64,000 nt of DNA, taken from positions 248,001 through 312,000 of the forward strand of contig NZ_JAASRW010000007.1 of the NCBI RefSeq assembly GCF_011761355.1. The letters run 5' to 3'. Each line of letters begins with the position of its first letter. The first letter of the stretch is position 1. This stretch comes from Paenibacillus lupini. Its GTDB lineage: Bacteria > Bacillota > Bacilli > Paenibacillales > Paenibacillaceae. Positions 24,157 to 33,074 of this stretch are shown here, one piece after another. Below the pieces are notes generated by a model, which saw only the letters and a list, made by a program, of their open reading frames with translations, was not told the DNA's origin and made no database searches. The position numbers were made by a program, and so were the translations under genes.

Positions 24157-25629
24157 TCAATGGAGTCCTGTTACATGTAAGAATTGTCCATATCCATCAT
24201 ACCACGCTTCACCTTGCTCAGGGTCATAATTTGTCATTGGGAACGATTCCCGAATAACACGGCGTGCTTCCCATATATCTGAGAACTCTCCTCTTGCGAT
24301 CCATTGCACAGCCAAATTGCCAATTGCACTGCCTTCTGCCGGTCCTGCCCATACTGGCTTGCCAATAGCGTTCGCGGTCCATTGGCAGAGAAGCGTGTTA
24401 TGAATACCGCCGCCTACCATATGAAGTCCGTTAAACTGCTGACCGGACAAACGCTCCGTCATCTCAAGCACAAAGCGATACTTGAAGGCGAGGCTTTCGA
24501 GAATGCAGCGTACAAGTGAACCAACGTCGTTCGGAATCGGCTGATTCGTCTTCCGGCAATATTCCTTTACTCGAGCGGGCATATCGCCAGGTGCCATAAA
24601 CATCGGGTCATCGGGTTCGATAAAAGCGGAGAAGGCCGGTGCTTCACCAGCAAGCTTCACCAGCTCAGGGAAGCTATAGTTCTGACCAGCGCGCTCCCAT
24701 TCTCTCCGACATTCCTGCAATATCCATAGACCCATAATGTTCTTAAGCAGACGATAAGTCCCGCCAAAGCCGCCTTCATTCGTGAAATTCAGCTGCTGCG
24801 CTTCTTCAGAAATAATTGGCTCCGAGATTTCAGTACCCAGCAGCGACCATGTGCCACAGCTCAGGTATGCAAAGGAGCGATCGAGTGCCGGAACAGCGAC
24901 AACGGCAGATGCTGTGTCATGTTCGGCCACTGCATGGACGGCGATTGGGCCAAGCCCCAGCTCCTCTTGCACCGATTGCTGCAGATATCCAGCTGGTGAA
25001 CCCGGCTGCAAGACTTGACTAAACAAGGATTGCGGCAGACCAAGATGCTGCAGCAAAACCTCATCCCACTCTTGAGTGAACGGGTTAAACAACTGCGTAG
25101 TAGTGGCATTTGAGAATTCGTTATACTTCTCACCTGTCAGGAAATAACGCAGCAAATCCGGAATCATCAGGAAATGCTCAGCGATATCCAGCAGCGGTGA
25201 CTGACTGCTCTTAGCAGCATAAAGTTGGTAGATCGTATTAAACGGAAGAAATTGAATCCCCGTCCGTTTGAAGATCTCGTCTGGCGTCAGCTCATCCTGC
25301 AGCTTTTCCATCATCCCTGCGCTCGATTGATCCCGATAATGCAGTGGATTGCCAAGCAGGCTGCCATCTCTGCCAATAAAGCCATAATCGACAGCCCATG
25401 AATCAATACCAATACTGACTGGTTCTGCACCACTATGCTTAGCCTTGAGCAAGCCTTGTTTGATCTCATGGTACAGCCGGAGAATATCCCATTGCAGACG
25501 ATCTCCCGTCTGTACCGGATCATTAGGGAACCGGTGCAGCTCTTCTGTTATGATACGGCCGTCAATCAGCTTGCCGAGAATAGCTCTTCCGCTGCTCGCA
25601 CCAATGTCAAATGCAAGTATGTTCGACAA
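24157..25629 (-). CDS. rhaB: L-rhamnulokinase
   Basis: This 490-residue FGGY-family kinase phosphorylates L-rhamnulose to L-rhamnulose 1-phosphate. It opens with LAFDIGASSGRAILG (first ATP-binding loop), has DSWAVDYGFIGRDG and HYRDQ near residues 75-100 typical of RhaB, and AYLSCGTWSLLGTE and LHMVGGGIHNTLLCQWTA in the second half. The start is TTG 25629, backed by AAGGGGG eight bases upstream. It is the last gene of the rhaDE-rhaA-rhaB operon, 13 nt from the rhaA stop. Confidence 0.96.
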   Translation of the reverse strand: MSNILAFDIGASSGRAILGKLIDGRIITEELHRFPNDPVQTGDRLQWDILRLYHEIKQGLLKAKHSGAEPVSIGIDSWAVDYGFIGRDGSLLGNPLHYRDQSSAGMMEKLQDELTPDEIFKRTGIQFLPFNTIYQLYAAKSSQSPLLDIAEHFLMIPDLLRYFLTGEKYNEFSNATTTQLFNPFTQEWDEVLLQHLGLPQSLFSQVLQPGSPAGYLQQSVQEELGLGPIAVHAVAEHDTASAVVAVPALDRSFAYLSCGTWSLLGTEISEPIISEEAQQLNFTNEGGFGGTYRLLKNIMGLWILQECRREWERAGQNYSFPELVKLAGEAPAFSAFIEPDDPMFMAPGDMPARVKEYCRKTNQPIPNDVGSLVRCILESLAFKYRFVLEMTERLSGQQFNGLHMVGGGIHNTLLCQWTANAIGKPVWAGPAEGSAIGNLAVQWIARGEFSDIWEARRVIRESFPMTNYDPEQGEAWYDGYGQFLHVTGLH

Positions 25630-25642
25630 CTGGTTGTCCCCC

Positions 25643-26902
25643 TTAACCGCGCTGCAGCAATACGTTTTGTTCGTACTCTTTCACTTCAGCAATCCACTGC
25701 TCACGAACAGGTACACCCTTCGAAGCACAATAGTAATCCCAAATCGCGCCAAATGGATACGACTTGAACTCTTCTGTTAACGCAAGACGTGTTGTGTAAT
25801 CGCCTTCCAGCTCAAATTTCTTAAGTGCATCAACGGGCTCAAGCATCGCACGAAGAAGTGCTTTGATTGTATTGCGTGTTCCAACAACCCACGCTGCTAC
25901 ACGGTTAATGCTTGCATCAAAGAAATCTAGGCCGATATGAGTAATGCCAAGCAAGTCATGACGTACCAATTCTCTGCCGATCTCGAGCAGTTCATCATCC
26001 ATAATGACAACATGATCACTGTCCCATCTCATTGGACGGCTGACATGAAGAAGAATGCCGCTTGTAAAGAGCGCAATGGAAGACAATTTATTCGAAATAA
26101 CCTCCGTCGGGTGGAAATGACCCGCATCGAGGCAAATCAATTTATCATTCTGAATCCCATAACCCATATAGAATTCATGCGAACCTACTACATACGCTTC
26201 AGAGCCAAGTCCAAACAGCTTGCTCTCAACCGCATCCAGGTTGTACTTCGGATCAAGCGGCTCTGCAAACACTTCATCAAGGGAAGCCTTCAGACGTTTG
26301 CGTGGTGTCATCCGGTCAACCGGATTATCCTTGAAGCCGTCAGGTACCCAGACGTTTGTTACGCAGGTTTGGCCAAGCTGCTCGCCAAAGTACGCGCCGA
26401 TCCGGCGGGAAGCTTTACAGTGATCAATCCAGAATTGACGAATTTCTGCATCCGGATGACTTAGTGTAAATCCATCACTCGATTTCTCATGCGAGAAGCA
26501 AGTTGGGTTGAAATCCAATCCCAGACCTTGCTCCTTCGCCCAATCCACCCAACGTTCATAGTGACGTGGCTCCAGCTGATCCAGCTCTACCTTCTCGTCT
26601 GTATCGGTATAGATCGCATGAAGATTGACTTTATGTTTACCTGGAATGAGGGCGAAAGCCTTCTCCAGATCAGAGCGGAGCTCCTCCGGATTTCTTGCCG
26701 CGCCAGGATATTGACCAGTAACGGAAATACCGCCGGTTAATTCCTGATCAGCGTTCAAGAAGCCTTTCACATCATCGCCTTGCCAGCAGTGCATGGAGAT
26801 TTTAACTTCCTCCAGCTTTCTCAACACTTCATCTGTATCAATTCCATGCTGAGCATATAAGGCTTTTGCCGCTTCATATGCTTGCTTTACATTAGATTCC
26901 AT
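25643..26902 (-). CDS. rhaA: L-rhamnose isomerase
   Basis: The 419-residue TIM-barrel metal enzyme converts L-rhamnose to L-rhamnulose. Diagnostic RhaA segments are ISMHCWQGDDVKGF (residues about 35-48), LDFNPTCFSHEKS, TNVWVPDGFKD, ICLDAGHFHPTEVISNK and HVSRPMRWDSDHVV. Together these supply the metal-binding Glu, Asp and His residues. Length matches the family. AGGAGG lies 11 bases before ATG 26902 and is the last unit of a tandem-repeat leader that separates it from the aldolase gene. Confidence 0.97.
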   Translation of the reverse strand: MESNVKQAYEAAKALYAQHGIDTDEVLRKLEEVKISMHCWQGDDVKGFLNADQELTGGISVTGQYPGAARNPEELRSDLEKAFALIPGKHKVNLHAIYTDTDEKVELDQLEPRHYERWVDWAKEQGLGLDFNPTCFSHEKSSDGFTLSHPDAEIRQFWIDHCKASRRIGAYFGEQLGQTCVTNVWVPDGFKDNPVDRMTPRKRLKASLDEVFAEPLDPKYNLDAVESKLFGLGSEAYVVGSHEFYMGYGIQNDKLICLDAGHFHPTEVISNKLSSIALFTSGILLHVSRPMRWDSDHVVIMDDELLEIGRELVRHDLLGITHIGLDFFDASINRVAAWVVGTRNTIKALLRAMLEPVDALKKFELEGDYTTRLALTEEFKSYPFGAIWDYYCASKGVPVREQWIAEVKEYEQNVLLQRG

Positions 26903-26916
26903 CTATTTGTAAGCCT

Positions 26917-27046
26917 CCTCAAAAGAATTGTTGCTGCTTTTGGCAGCAATTCTTACTTCGTAAGCATGTACCTTAAAAGAATTGATGCTGCTTTTGGCAG
27001 CAATTCTTGCTTCGTAAGAAATTACCTTAAAAGAATTGTTACTTCG
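26917..27046. repeat. 54-bp tandem hairpin repeats in the rhaD-rhaA intercistronic leader
   Basis: Two full 54-bp units start at 26917 and 26971 with CCTYAAAAGAATTG. A third starts at 27025 and lacks about 22 bp of the hairpin. Each full unit holds a hairpin (GAATTG.TGCTGC / GCAGCAATTC around TTTTG). On the minus-strand mRNA the repeats lie between the aldolase stop and the rhaA start. The ribosome binding site of rhaA is at the edge of the start-proximal copy. Confidence 0.9.
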
Positions 27047-27047
27047 A

Positions 27048-29117
27048 TTAACGTGTGAATGCAGCCGGTACACCGCCGTCAATCGTCAACATACAGCCTG
27101 TTGTTTTATCTGATTTCGAGGATGCGAAGAAGGCGATACCTTCTGCAATATCTCGTGGGTAAATATTTACGAGCAATGTTGTCCGTTTACGGTAATGCTC
27201 TTCCAGTTGATCCGGCTCGATGCCGTAAGCAGCCGCACGTTCATTACGCCATGCACCATTCCAGATCGCGGAGCCTTGCAGAATTGCATCCGGCAAGATC
27301 GTATTTACGCGAATACCGAACTCTCCACCCTCTGCAGCAATACAGCGTGCAAGGTGTGCTTCCAGCGCTTTAGCAGAGCTATAAGCTGTAACACTTTTAC
27401 CTGCGAAGATCGAGTTCTTAGAGCCGATGAATACCATGTTGCCGCCGATGCCTTGTTGCTTCATCAGCTTGAACGCTTCACGAGCTACAAGGAAATAACC
27501 AGTGCCAAGCACGTTGATATTCAGGTTCCATTCTTTCAAGGAAGTCTCATCAAATGGACTGGAAGTTGCCAGGCCTGCATTGTTGACGATAATGTCCACG
27601 CCGCCATACATGATCGCTACTTCAGCGTAAGCCGCTTGAACAGCCTGCTCATCCGTAACATCCATTTTCACGGCAAATGCACGGTTCTCGCCGAATTTAT
27701 CATTAATTTCTTGAGCAACCTTTTGCGCACCTTCCAGGTTAAGGTCGGCAAGCACGACATGTGCACCTTCCGATACCAGACGGCGTGCTGTCTCGCTGCC
27801 GATGCCGCCTGCACCACCAGTAATAAAGGCTACCTTACGGGAGAACTCAGCTTCAGCAGGAGCAAGCGACAGCTTGTAAAGCTCAAGCGGCCAGTATTCC
27901 ACGTTGTACGATTCGTTCTCGCTAAGCGATACGAAGTTGCCAAGTGCTGTAGCACCGCGCATAACGGAGATTGCACGATGGTACAAAGCACCACTTACTT
28001 GCGACAACGCCCAGCTTTTGCCTGTGTTAATCATACCAAGACCAGGAATCAAGATAACACGCGGAGCGGCTTCGAACATGACGTCGCCTTCGTTTTTATT
28101 TTCTTCGAAATAAGCTTTGTATTGTTCTTTGTAGGCAGCTACGCCTTCAATTAATTTCGATTTCAAACCTTCAATATCCTCTACATTAGGTGTCCAGTCG
28201 ATAAAGAGCGGAACAACCTTCGTGTGTACAAGATGGTCAGGGCATGCCGCGCCTACTTGTGACAATTGCGCAGCATCAACACCGCCAACAAAAGCAAGCA
28301 CATCGTCTTGATCATCGTAGGAAAGGATCGCTTTCTTCACATCGGATACTGCACCACGAATGGTAGGCATAACTTGCGAAACGATTTGACGGCGAACGTC
28401 AGATGGAAGAGCTTCATGTTTCACGCCACCGAACAGCTTAGCTTCATTAACTCGTGCTTCGATGAAAGCTTCTGCTTCATTAATAATCTTGATTGTCTGT
28501 GCATAACATTCTTCCGAAGTTTCACCCCAAGTTACAAGGCCGTGTTTCTCCATAAGGACAAGCTCTGCGTTCGGGTTAGCGAGTACGCCTTCTGCAATCA
28601 TTTTGGAAAGGGTAAAGCCAGGGCGAACATAAGGTACCCATACGAAGCGGTTGCCGAAAATCTCTTCCGCCAGATGACGGCCGTTATCTGCACAGCAAAG
28701 GCTGATAATCGCATCCGGATGCGTGTGGTCAACATGCTTGAATGGAAGGAATGCATGCAGCAGTGTTTCAATGGATGCACGTGGATGCTTCGCATCAATC
28801 ATACAGTTGCCAAGGTAAGCAACCATTTCTTCATCAGACATTTCACCACGCTCGAACAATGGGCGAATGTCTTCCAAACGAAGACCGGTAAAGTTAGAAG
28901 CTTTCATCGAGCCAAGATCCGAACCGCTTCCTTTTACATACATCACTTCAATATCACGGCCGCGGAAGTCTTTCACCGTTGTTTTCGTAGACGTATTGCC
29001 GCCGAAAATATTGCAGACTTGGCGGTCTGCACCAATCAGGTTAGAACGGTAGACCAGTTGATCCAGACCGTTTGTAAATTCAGATGCTAGGGATGATTGC
29101 CATAAGCTTTGTACCAT
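27048..29117 (-). CDS. Bifunctional rhamnulose-1-phosphate aldolase / lactaldehyde-type dehydrogenase (YuxG/RhaEW-like)
   Basis: The 689-residue fusion has an N-terminal class II aldolase part (about 1-370; HPRASIETLLHAFLPFKHVD, HTHPDAIISLC zinc histidines, LMEKHGLVTWGETSEECY) that splits L-rhamnulose 1-phosphate into DHAP and lactaldehyde. Its C-terminal SDR part (about 430-689; FITGGAGGIGSETARR, VNNAGLA, YSSAK) oxidises or reduces lactaldehyde. This architecture is known from B. subtilis YuxG and other bacteria that lack a separate RhaD. GGAGG lies just upstream of ATG 29117. It is the first gene of the rhamnose operon and sits behind a promoter with a 20-bp palindrome. Confidence 0.95.
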   Translation of the reverse strand: MVQSLWQSSLASEFTNGLDQLVYRSNLIGADRQVCNIFGGNTSTKTTVKDFRGRDIEVMYVKGSGSDLGSMKASNFTGLRLEDIRPLFERGEMSDEEMVAYLGNCMIDAKHPRASIETLLHAFLPFKHVDHTHPDAIISLCCADNGRHLAEEIFGNRFVWVPYVRPGFTLSKMIAEGVLANPNAELVLMEKHGLVTWGETSEECYAQTIKIINEAEAFIEARVNEAKLFGGVKHEALPSDVRRQIVSQVMPTIRGAVSDVKKAILSYDDQDDVLAFVGGVDAAQLSQVGAACPDHLVHTKVVPLFIDWTPNVEDIEGLKSKLIEGVAAYKEQYKAYFEENKNEGDVMFEAAPRVILIPGLGMINTGKSWALSQVSGALYHRAISVMRGATALGNFVSLSENESYNVEYWPLELYKLSLAPAEAEFSRKVAFITGGAGGIGSETARRLVSEGAHVVLADLNLEGAQKVAQEINDKFGENRAFAVKMDVTDEQAVQAAYAEVAIMYGGVDIIVNNAGLATSSPFDETSLKEWNLNINVLGTGYFLVAREAFKLMKQQGIGGNMVFIGSKNSIFAGKSVTAYSSAKALEAHLARCIAAEGGEFGIRVNTILPDAILQGSAIWNGAWRNERAAAYGIEPDQLEEHYRKRTTLLVNIYPRDIAEGIAFFASSKSDKTTGCMLTIDGGVPAAFTR

Positions 29118-29158
29118 TTTGTTTACCTCCGATTACTTTGTTTTATCTTTATGTCTAG

Positions 29159-29164
29159 ATAATA
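29159..29164 (-). promoter_or_regulatory. Extended -10 of the rhamnose operon promoter
   Basis: On the minus strand TGATATTAT is an extended -10. With 17-bp spacing the -35 position is TTTTCA, which lies inside the palindrome at 29174-29193. Confidence 0.55.
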
Positions 29165-29173
29165 TCATGTTTG

Positions 29174-29193
29174 TTTTTGTTTGAAAACAAAAA
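29174..29193. promoter_or_regulatory. 20-bp palindromic operator at the rhamnose promoter
   Basis: TTTTTGTTTGAAAACAAAAA is a perfect 9-bp inverted repeat around GA. It overlaps the -35 position of the rhamnose operon promoter. It is a likely operator for a rhamnose-responsive regulator such as the AraC protein at 31355 or a DeoR-type protein elsewhere; which one is not known. Confidence 0.6.
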
Positions 29194-29234
29194 TATTTCG
29201 GGCATAAACAAATATAATCGGAATTGAAAACAGC

Positions 29235-29266
29235 AAAAAGGAGCAGGATTACTCCTGCTCCTTCTT
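29235..29266 (-). terminator. Terminator after the Gfo/Idh/MocA gene
   Basis: GGAGCAGGA and TCCTGCTCC form a perfect stem around TTAC. A T5 run follows on the minus strand. Confidence 0.85.
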
Positions 29267-29277
29267 TAATCTCTCAA

Positions 29278-30330
29278 CTATTGCCCGATAAAGCCGGCAA
29301 TATCCACTTTTCGCCCTGTCTTCGCACTCTCTAGCGCCGCATTCACCATTGCCATACTGTATTGATTGTCGCGGCTGTCTGTCTCCGCCCTGCGGTTCTC
29401 TTGCAAGGACAGGAACATTTCATCCAAGCAGCCAGTATGTCCGGTTCTTTCCGAGTGGGCATCAATCACTTCTTGGTCCGCCTCAACTCGGATAAAGGAT
29501 TTAATGAATTTCCCATCCTGTTCCCCTGGTGCTACGACTTCTGCATATGGCGCTTCATGACCATTCCAGATCGCAGTCCCCTTCTCACCGGTAATTCGCC
29601 AATCAGACTCCCATGAAGTATGAGCACCCTCTGCACACCACGATCCACGGTAGTTAAACACTGAGCCATCTGACATTTCGAAGATACATATTGCTGCCGC
29701 ACTTCCCGCATACCACGAACCAGCAGGATTAAATTCATGGCAATAGACCGATACCGGATCTGCTCCCAGAATAAGCCGTGCTTGGTCAAAAGTATGAATC
29801 GCCATATCTAGCAGAAGCGGACTCGCCATTGTATCGCGGAAACCGCCGAAATGAGGCCCTATAAAAAAGTCAGCATTTACGAATCCCGGCTTGCCTATCG
29901 TACCGGTATCAATGATCTTTCGCAGTGCACGGATACGAGGATCAAATCTGCGGTTTTGCATGACCGCATGAGACTGACCAGTCTCCTCTGTAATTTGAAT
30001 AAGCGATTTACATTCCTCAGGCGTTTCCGCAAGCGGCTTCTCACCGAAAACATGACAGCCGTTCTTCATTGCTGTACTTGCGATGTTGAAGTGACTCGCC
30101 GGAATCGTTACATCAAAGACAAGATTAGCTCCTGTCTGTTCAATCGCTTCCGCAATATCGGTAAAGGTCCGGCAGTTTAGTCCCTTCCTCTCCCTCATGC
30201 TCTCGGCAAATTCCTGCTTGATATCGACTAGTGCTACGATCTCCGTATCTGCACGTTCAATTGCATAATCGATCCAAACATTAGACATGCCCCCGCAGCC
30301 TGCAACTACAACTTTATAGCTCTCACTCAT
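29278..30330 (-). CDS. Gfo/Idh/MocA family oxidoreductase
   Basis: The 350-residue NAD(P)-dependent sugar dehydrogenase has an N-terminal Rossmann fold (KVVVAGCGGMSNVWID) and the family signature GCHVFGEKPLAETPEE near residue 95, with the EKP lysine used in catalysis. The C-terminal domain has LLDMAIHTFDQARLILG, containing the conserved D-x3-H. ATG 30330 is preferred over ATG 30336 because of its spacing from AAGGAG. It follows the epimerase gene by 13 nt and is likely co-transcribed. The substrate is unknown; the neighbourhood suggests a sugar derived from plant polysaccharide. Confidence 0.9.
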   Translation of the reverse strand: MSESYKVVVAGCGGMSNVWIDYAIERADTEIVALVDIKQEFAESMRERKGLNCRTFTDIAEAIEQTGANLVFDVTIPASHFNIASTAMKNGCHVFGEKPLAETPEECKSLIQITEETGQSHAVMQNRRFDPRIRALRKIIDTGTIGKPGFVNADFFIGPHFGGFRDTMASPLLLDMAIHTFDQARLILGADPVSVYCHEFNPAGSWYAGSAAAICIFEMSDGSVFNYRGSWCAEGAHTSWESDWRITGEKGTAIWNGHEAPYAEVVAPGEQDGKFIKSFIRVEADQEVIDAHSERTGHTGCLDEMFLSLQENRRAETDSRDNQYSMAMVNAALESAKTGRKVDIAGFIGQ

Positions 30331-30343
30331 CTGCATACTCTCC

Positions 30344-31231
30344 TTATTTCGGATTTGGTACGAATTGTCCGCCGCGGCATTGCTTCAAATAATTTAAGCC
30401 ATGGACTTGGCCAGTCATCTCAAGTTCATCACGATAAACCGGATCATGCCAGCCTTCAATATCAATCGTTCCTTTATAACCGCCTTGTCTAAGTATCGTA
30501 ATAATATCCGTCCAATTCGTATCGCCAAAACCAGGTGTCCGGTGCCATACGAATTCTTTTGGTCCATGAATGCCGTATTCCTTCACAATATCCCAAGCGA
30601 TTGTCGCGTCTTTGCCATGAACATGGAACACCTTATCTATCCATTTGCGAAGCTGTGGAATCGGATCAATCAACGATACCATCTGGTGACATGGCTCCCA
30701 TTGCAGACCGATATTCTCAGATGGGATCGCATTAAACATCAATTCCCATGCTGTCGGATTATGAGCAATGTTCCAGTCGCCGGATTGCCAGGTGCCTCCC
30801 ATATCACAGTTCTCGAAAGCGATACGAACCCCTTTATCTGCTGCTCTGCGGCCAAGCTCGCCAAATACTTCTGCGTATCGTGGAATCGAACTATCGATGG
30901 ACTCTCCGGTTAACCGGCCTGTGAAGCCCGATACGATATCTGTGCCGAACAAATGGGCATGATCGATCAGTCTTTCCCAGCTTGCAAGGGTATCCGCATT
31001 ATCACCTGTGCCTGTCAGTGGATTGCCAAAGATGCCAACCGTCGATATAATGAAACCGAATTCATCTGAAAGCTCACGAACTCGTTTTGCCGTTTCAACC
31101 AAATCTGTAGTACCTGTCGTTTGCCAGAAAGTCAGACTATATGATTCAAAGCCATGTGGCGCAATTTGAGGAATGACACGAACAGCATCTCCTCCGCCTA
31201 CTAAGGTTCCAATACGAAGCAAATTTTCCAT
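30344..31231 (-). CDS. Sugar phosphate isomerase/epimerase (xylose-isomerase-like TIM barrel)
   Basis: This 295-residue AP-endonuclease-2-type TIM barrel has metal-ligand segments typical of the family: VRIAFENCDMGG (Glu), GLQWEPCHQM, VFHVHGKDA and PGFGDTNW, TIDIEGWHDP (second Glu). Members isomerise or epimerise keto sugars. ATG 31231 is chosen with AGGAG eleven bases upstream; the longer reading overlaps the divergent AraC promoter. It forms a pair with the Gfo/Idh/MocA oxidoreductase, a frequent partnership in sugar and cyclitol catabolism. Confidence 0.88.
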   Translation of the reverse strand: MENLLRIGTLVGGGDAVRVIPQIAPHGFESYSLTFWQTTGTTDLVETAKRVRELSDEFGFIISTVGIFGNPLTGTGDNADTLASWERLIDHAHLFGTDIVSGFTGRLTGESIDSSIPRYAEVFGELGRRAADKGVRIAFENCDMGGTWQSGDWNIAHNPTAWELMFNAIPSENIGLQWEPCHQMVSLIDPIPQLRKWIDKVFHVHGKDATIAWDIVKEYGIHGPKEFVWHRTPGFGDTNWTDIITILRQGGYKGTIDIEGWHDPVYRDELEMTGQVHGLNYLKQCRGGQFVPNPK

Positions 31232-31354
31232 TATGAATACCACTCCTATTTTGGTTGACAAATTTGATTGCACCCTCAGTATAGCGCTTGCAAATGGTTG
31301 ATTCTCTACCATTCTTGTGCATTACTAGTCCAATATTGTGGAGTTGAGAAAAGC

Positions 31355-32284
31355 ATGAGCTATCCGAAGGAACTTCGTGAGGATACAAGAATAGATGAAA
31401 AGACGCATCCTGTGCAGATATTCTCTAACCACGCCCATCAAGTGAAGCCTGGCGACATGATTATGTACCTGCATTGGCATGAGCATTTCGAGATTATCGT
31501 TATGCAGCATGGCAGCGGTATCTTCCATATTGATAGTCAACCTTATGAGGCACAACCCGGTGACGTCTTATTTGTCCCAGCAGGAGCACTTCATGTTGGC
31601 TACAGCACAAGCGAAGGAGATACTTCCTATCTTGCGATCGTCTTTAACAGCTCCCTATTTCAAAACTGGGTGCATGATGCCCTTCATACTAAATACGTCC
31701 TGCCTTATTTGGAAGGGCGTGTACAGCTTCCGGTTAAACCTGCTCTTCTTGATCCAACCTGTGTGGACCATTATCACTTGCTGGAGCAGGCGGCAGCAGA
31801 ATTTTCAGCCAAGCAGCCCGCTTATCAATTAATGGTAAAATCACAGCTTCACATGCTGTTTACCTTGTTGTCTCGGAAGTTCCTGCCTCAGCAGCTCCCG
31901 GAGCAAGCCACAAATCAATATGTACAGAATCGGGAACGGTTCAAGACGTTGATCGAATATATTGAAGTGAATTTTGCAGAAAAACAAACCGTTGCTGATG
32001 CGGCAAAGCAAATGAACCTTAACATTCATCATTTCTGCAAAATGTTTAAAAAGCTGACCGGGCGCACTTTTATCGATTATGTGAATGTATGCCGGGTCAA
32101 TGAAGCAGAGCGCTTACTCCTGGAAGGCGATCTCTCCATTACAGAAATTGCAGGTCAAGTTGGCTGTGATAACTCCAATTATTTCACGAAGATGTACAAG
32201 AAATATAAAGGGGTTGCCCCCTCACAGCTAAGGAAGAACAAGCTTCCAACGACAAAAATCCCCTTAAGCGAATCCTTCGCCTAA
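31355..32284 (+). CDS. AraC family transcriptional regulator with cupin sensor (RhaR/RhaS-like position)
   Basis: The 309-residue regulator has an N-terminal cupin arm (LHWHEHFEIIVMQHGSGIFH, residues about 38-60; PGDVLFVPAGALH) that binds sugar and dimerises. The C-terminal domain has two HTH motifs (FAEKQTVADAAKQMNLNIHHF and LSITEIAGQVGCDNSNYFTKMY). It is divergent from the epimerase-oxidoreductase pair and close to the rhamnose operon, so it probably controls one or both. The start ATG 31355 has GGAG 11 bases upstream. It ends inside the stem of its own terminator. Confidence 0.9.
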   Translation: MSYPKELREDTRIDEKTHPVQIFSNHAHQVKPGDMIMYLHWHEHFEIIVMQHGSGIFHIDSQPYEAQPGDVLFVPAGALHVGYSTSEGDTSYLAIVFNSSLFQNWVHDALHTKYVLPYLEGRVQLPVKPALLDPTCVDHYHLLEQAAAEFSAKQPAYQLMVKSQLHMLFTLLSRKFLPQQLPEQATNQYVQNRERFKTLIEYIEVNFAEKQTVADAAKQMNLNIHHFCKMFKKLTGRTFIDYVNVCRVNEAERLLLEGDLSITEIAGQVGCDNSNYFTKMYKKYKGVAPSQLRKNKLPTTKIPLSESFA

Positions 32285-32300
32285 GGGGATTTCTTTTCTT
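32256..32300 (+). terminator. Terminator overlapping the end of the AraC gene
   Basis: AAATCCCCTTA and TAAGGGGATTT pair around an inner GCGAA/TTCGC stem, followed by a T-rich run. The 5' arm is inside the last codons of the gene. Confidence 0.85.
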
Positions 32301-32330
32301 GCTGCAAGCAGCTACTCACTCGCTTACTCG

Positions 32331-33074
32331 TTACAAATGCCGATACCCAAGCTCTTGAGAGATCAGATCCGCATATTTTTTCACGTAATAGCTGTATTTC
32401 TCTATATTCTCGGCAGTAAAACGCAGGCTTGGTCCCGCACAATTTAGTGAACCAATGACGGTATTCTCTTAGGAGAAGATTGGTGCAGCAATTCCGGTTG
32501 TCCCCTCTGTTGCTTCACCAGATGTGATTGCATATCCTCGCTTACGGATTTGCTCCAGATCATTCCCGATATACTCCCTCGTTAATGGTCGCAAAGAGGG
32601 AAGAACCTCCCATTCGATCTGATTCAGGATTGACTCCCTTGCGCTTGGCGCCATATAAGCTAAGATAACCCGATTAGATGCGCCAATAACTAGAGGCAGC
32701 CTAAGACCGATCGGCTCAGAAATTTTGAGCAGCTGAGGCGAATCGATATTATCGATATAGACACCTTCGGTATTTTCACGGGAAGCTAGATAGACGGTTT
32801 CCTTCGTTTGCCGTGATAATTCCTCCATGAACGGACGGGCAATAGAGCGGAAACGCAGGCTGTCCCACATCAAGAAGCCGTATTTCATAATCGATAAACC
32901 TAGCTTATACTTTTTTGTTTTGTTATTTTGAGAGACAAACCCATGCTCGGATAACGAAGCCAGGATCCGATGAACACTTTGCACTGGCATATCCAGCTCA
33001 CGGCTAATTTCCGTCACACTTACTTCCTTCTCAATCCCCTGCGGCACAAGATAATCCAATATATGTATCGCTTT
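32331..33074 (-). pseudogene. IclR family regulator with premature stop and missing N-terminus
   Basis: The frame encodes most of an IclR regulator: SSSKAIHILDYLV, the winged helix VSVTEISRELDMPVQSVHRI, and the effector domain (YIDNIDSPQLLKISEPIGLR, LPLVIGASNRVILAY). An in-frame TAA at 32469-32471 follows APIFS. Translation resumes in the same frame as ENTVIGSLNCAGPSLRFT and ends at 32331, so the last 45 or so residues are cut off. At the 5' end the IclR sequence is joined directly to a glutamine amidotransferase fragment, so its own start and promoter are gone. A shortened product from ATG 33059 is possible but would lack part of the effector site. Confidence 0.82.

Noticed and set aside
26917..27046. 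CRISPR array
   Set aside because: The repeats are directly adjacent with no unique spacers, each contains a hairpin, and no cas genes are nearby.
27195..28154. Long plus-strand open frame (319 codons) opposite the rhamnose aldolase gene
   Set aside because: It is Cys/Arg-rich with no family resemblance and is fully antisense to a well-supported gene. The same holds for the 274-codon frame at 28266-29090.
31236..31300. Promoter and cre site in the 31231/31355 divergent region
   Set aside because: TATACT and TTGCAAGCGCTATA were considered, but there is no -35 at the right spacing and the cre match has several mismatches.
32469..33059. IclR frame taken as an intact short regulator
   Set aside because: Family sequence continues in the same frame beyond the TAA and before the ATG, so the gene is truncated at both ends.
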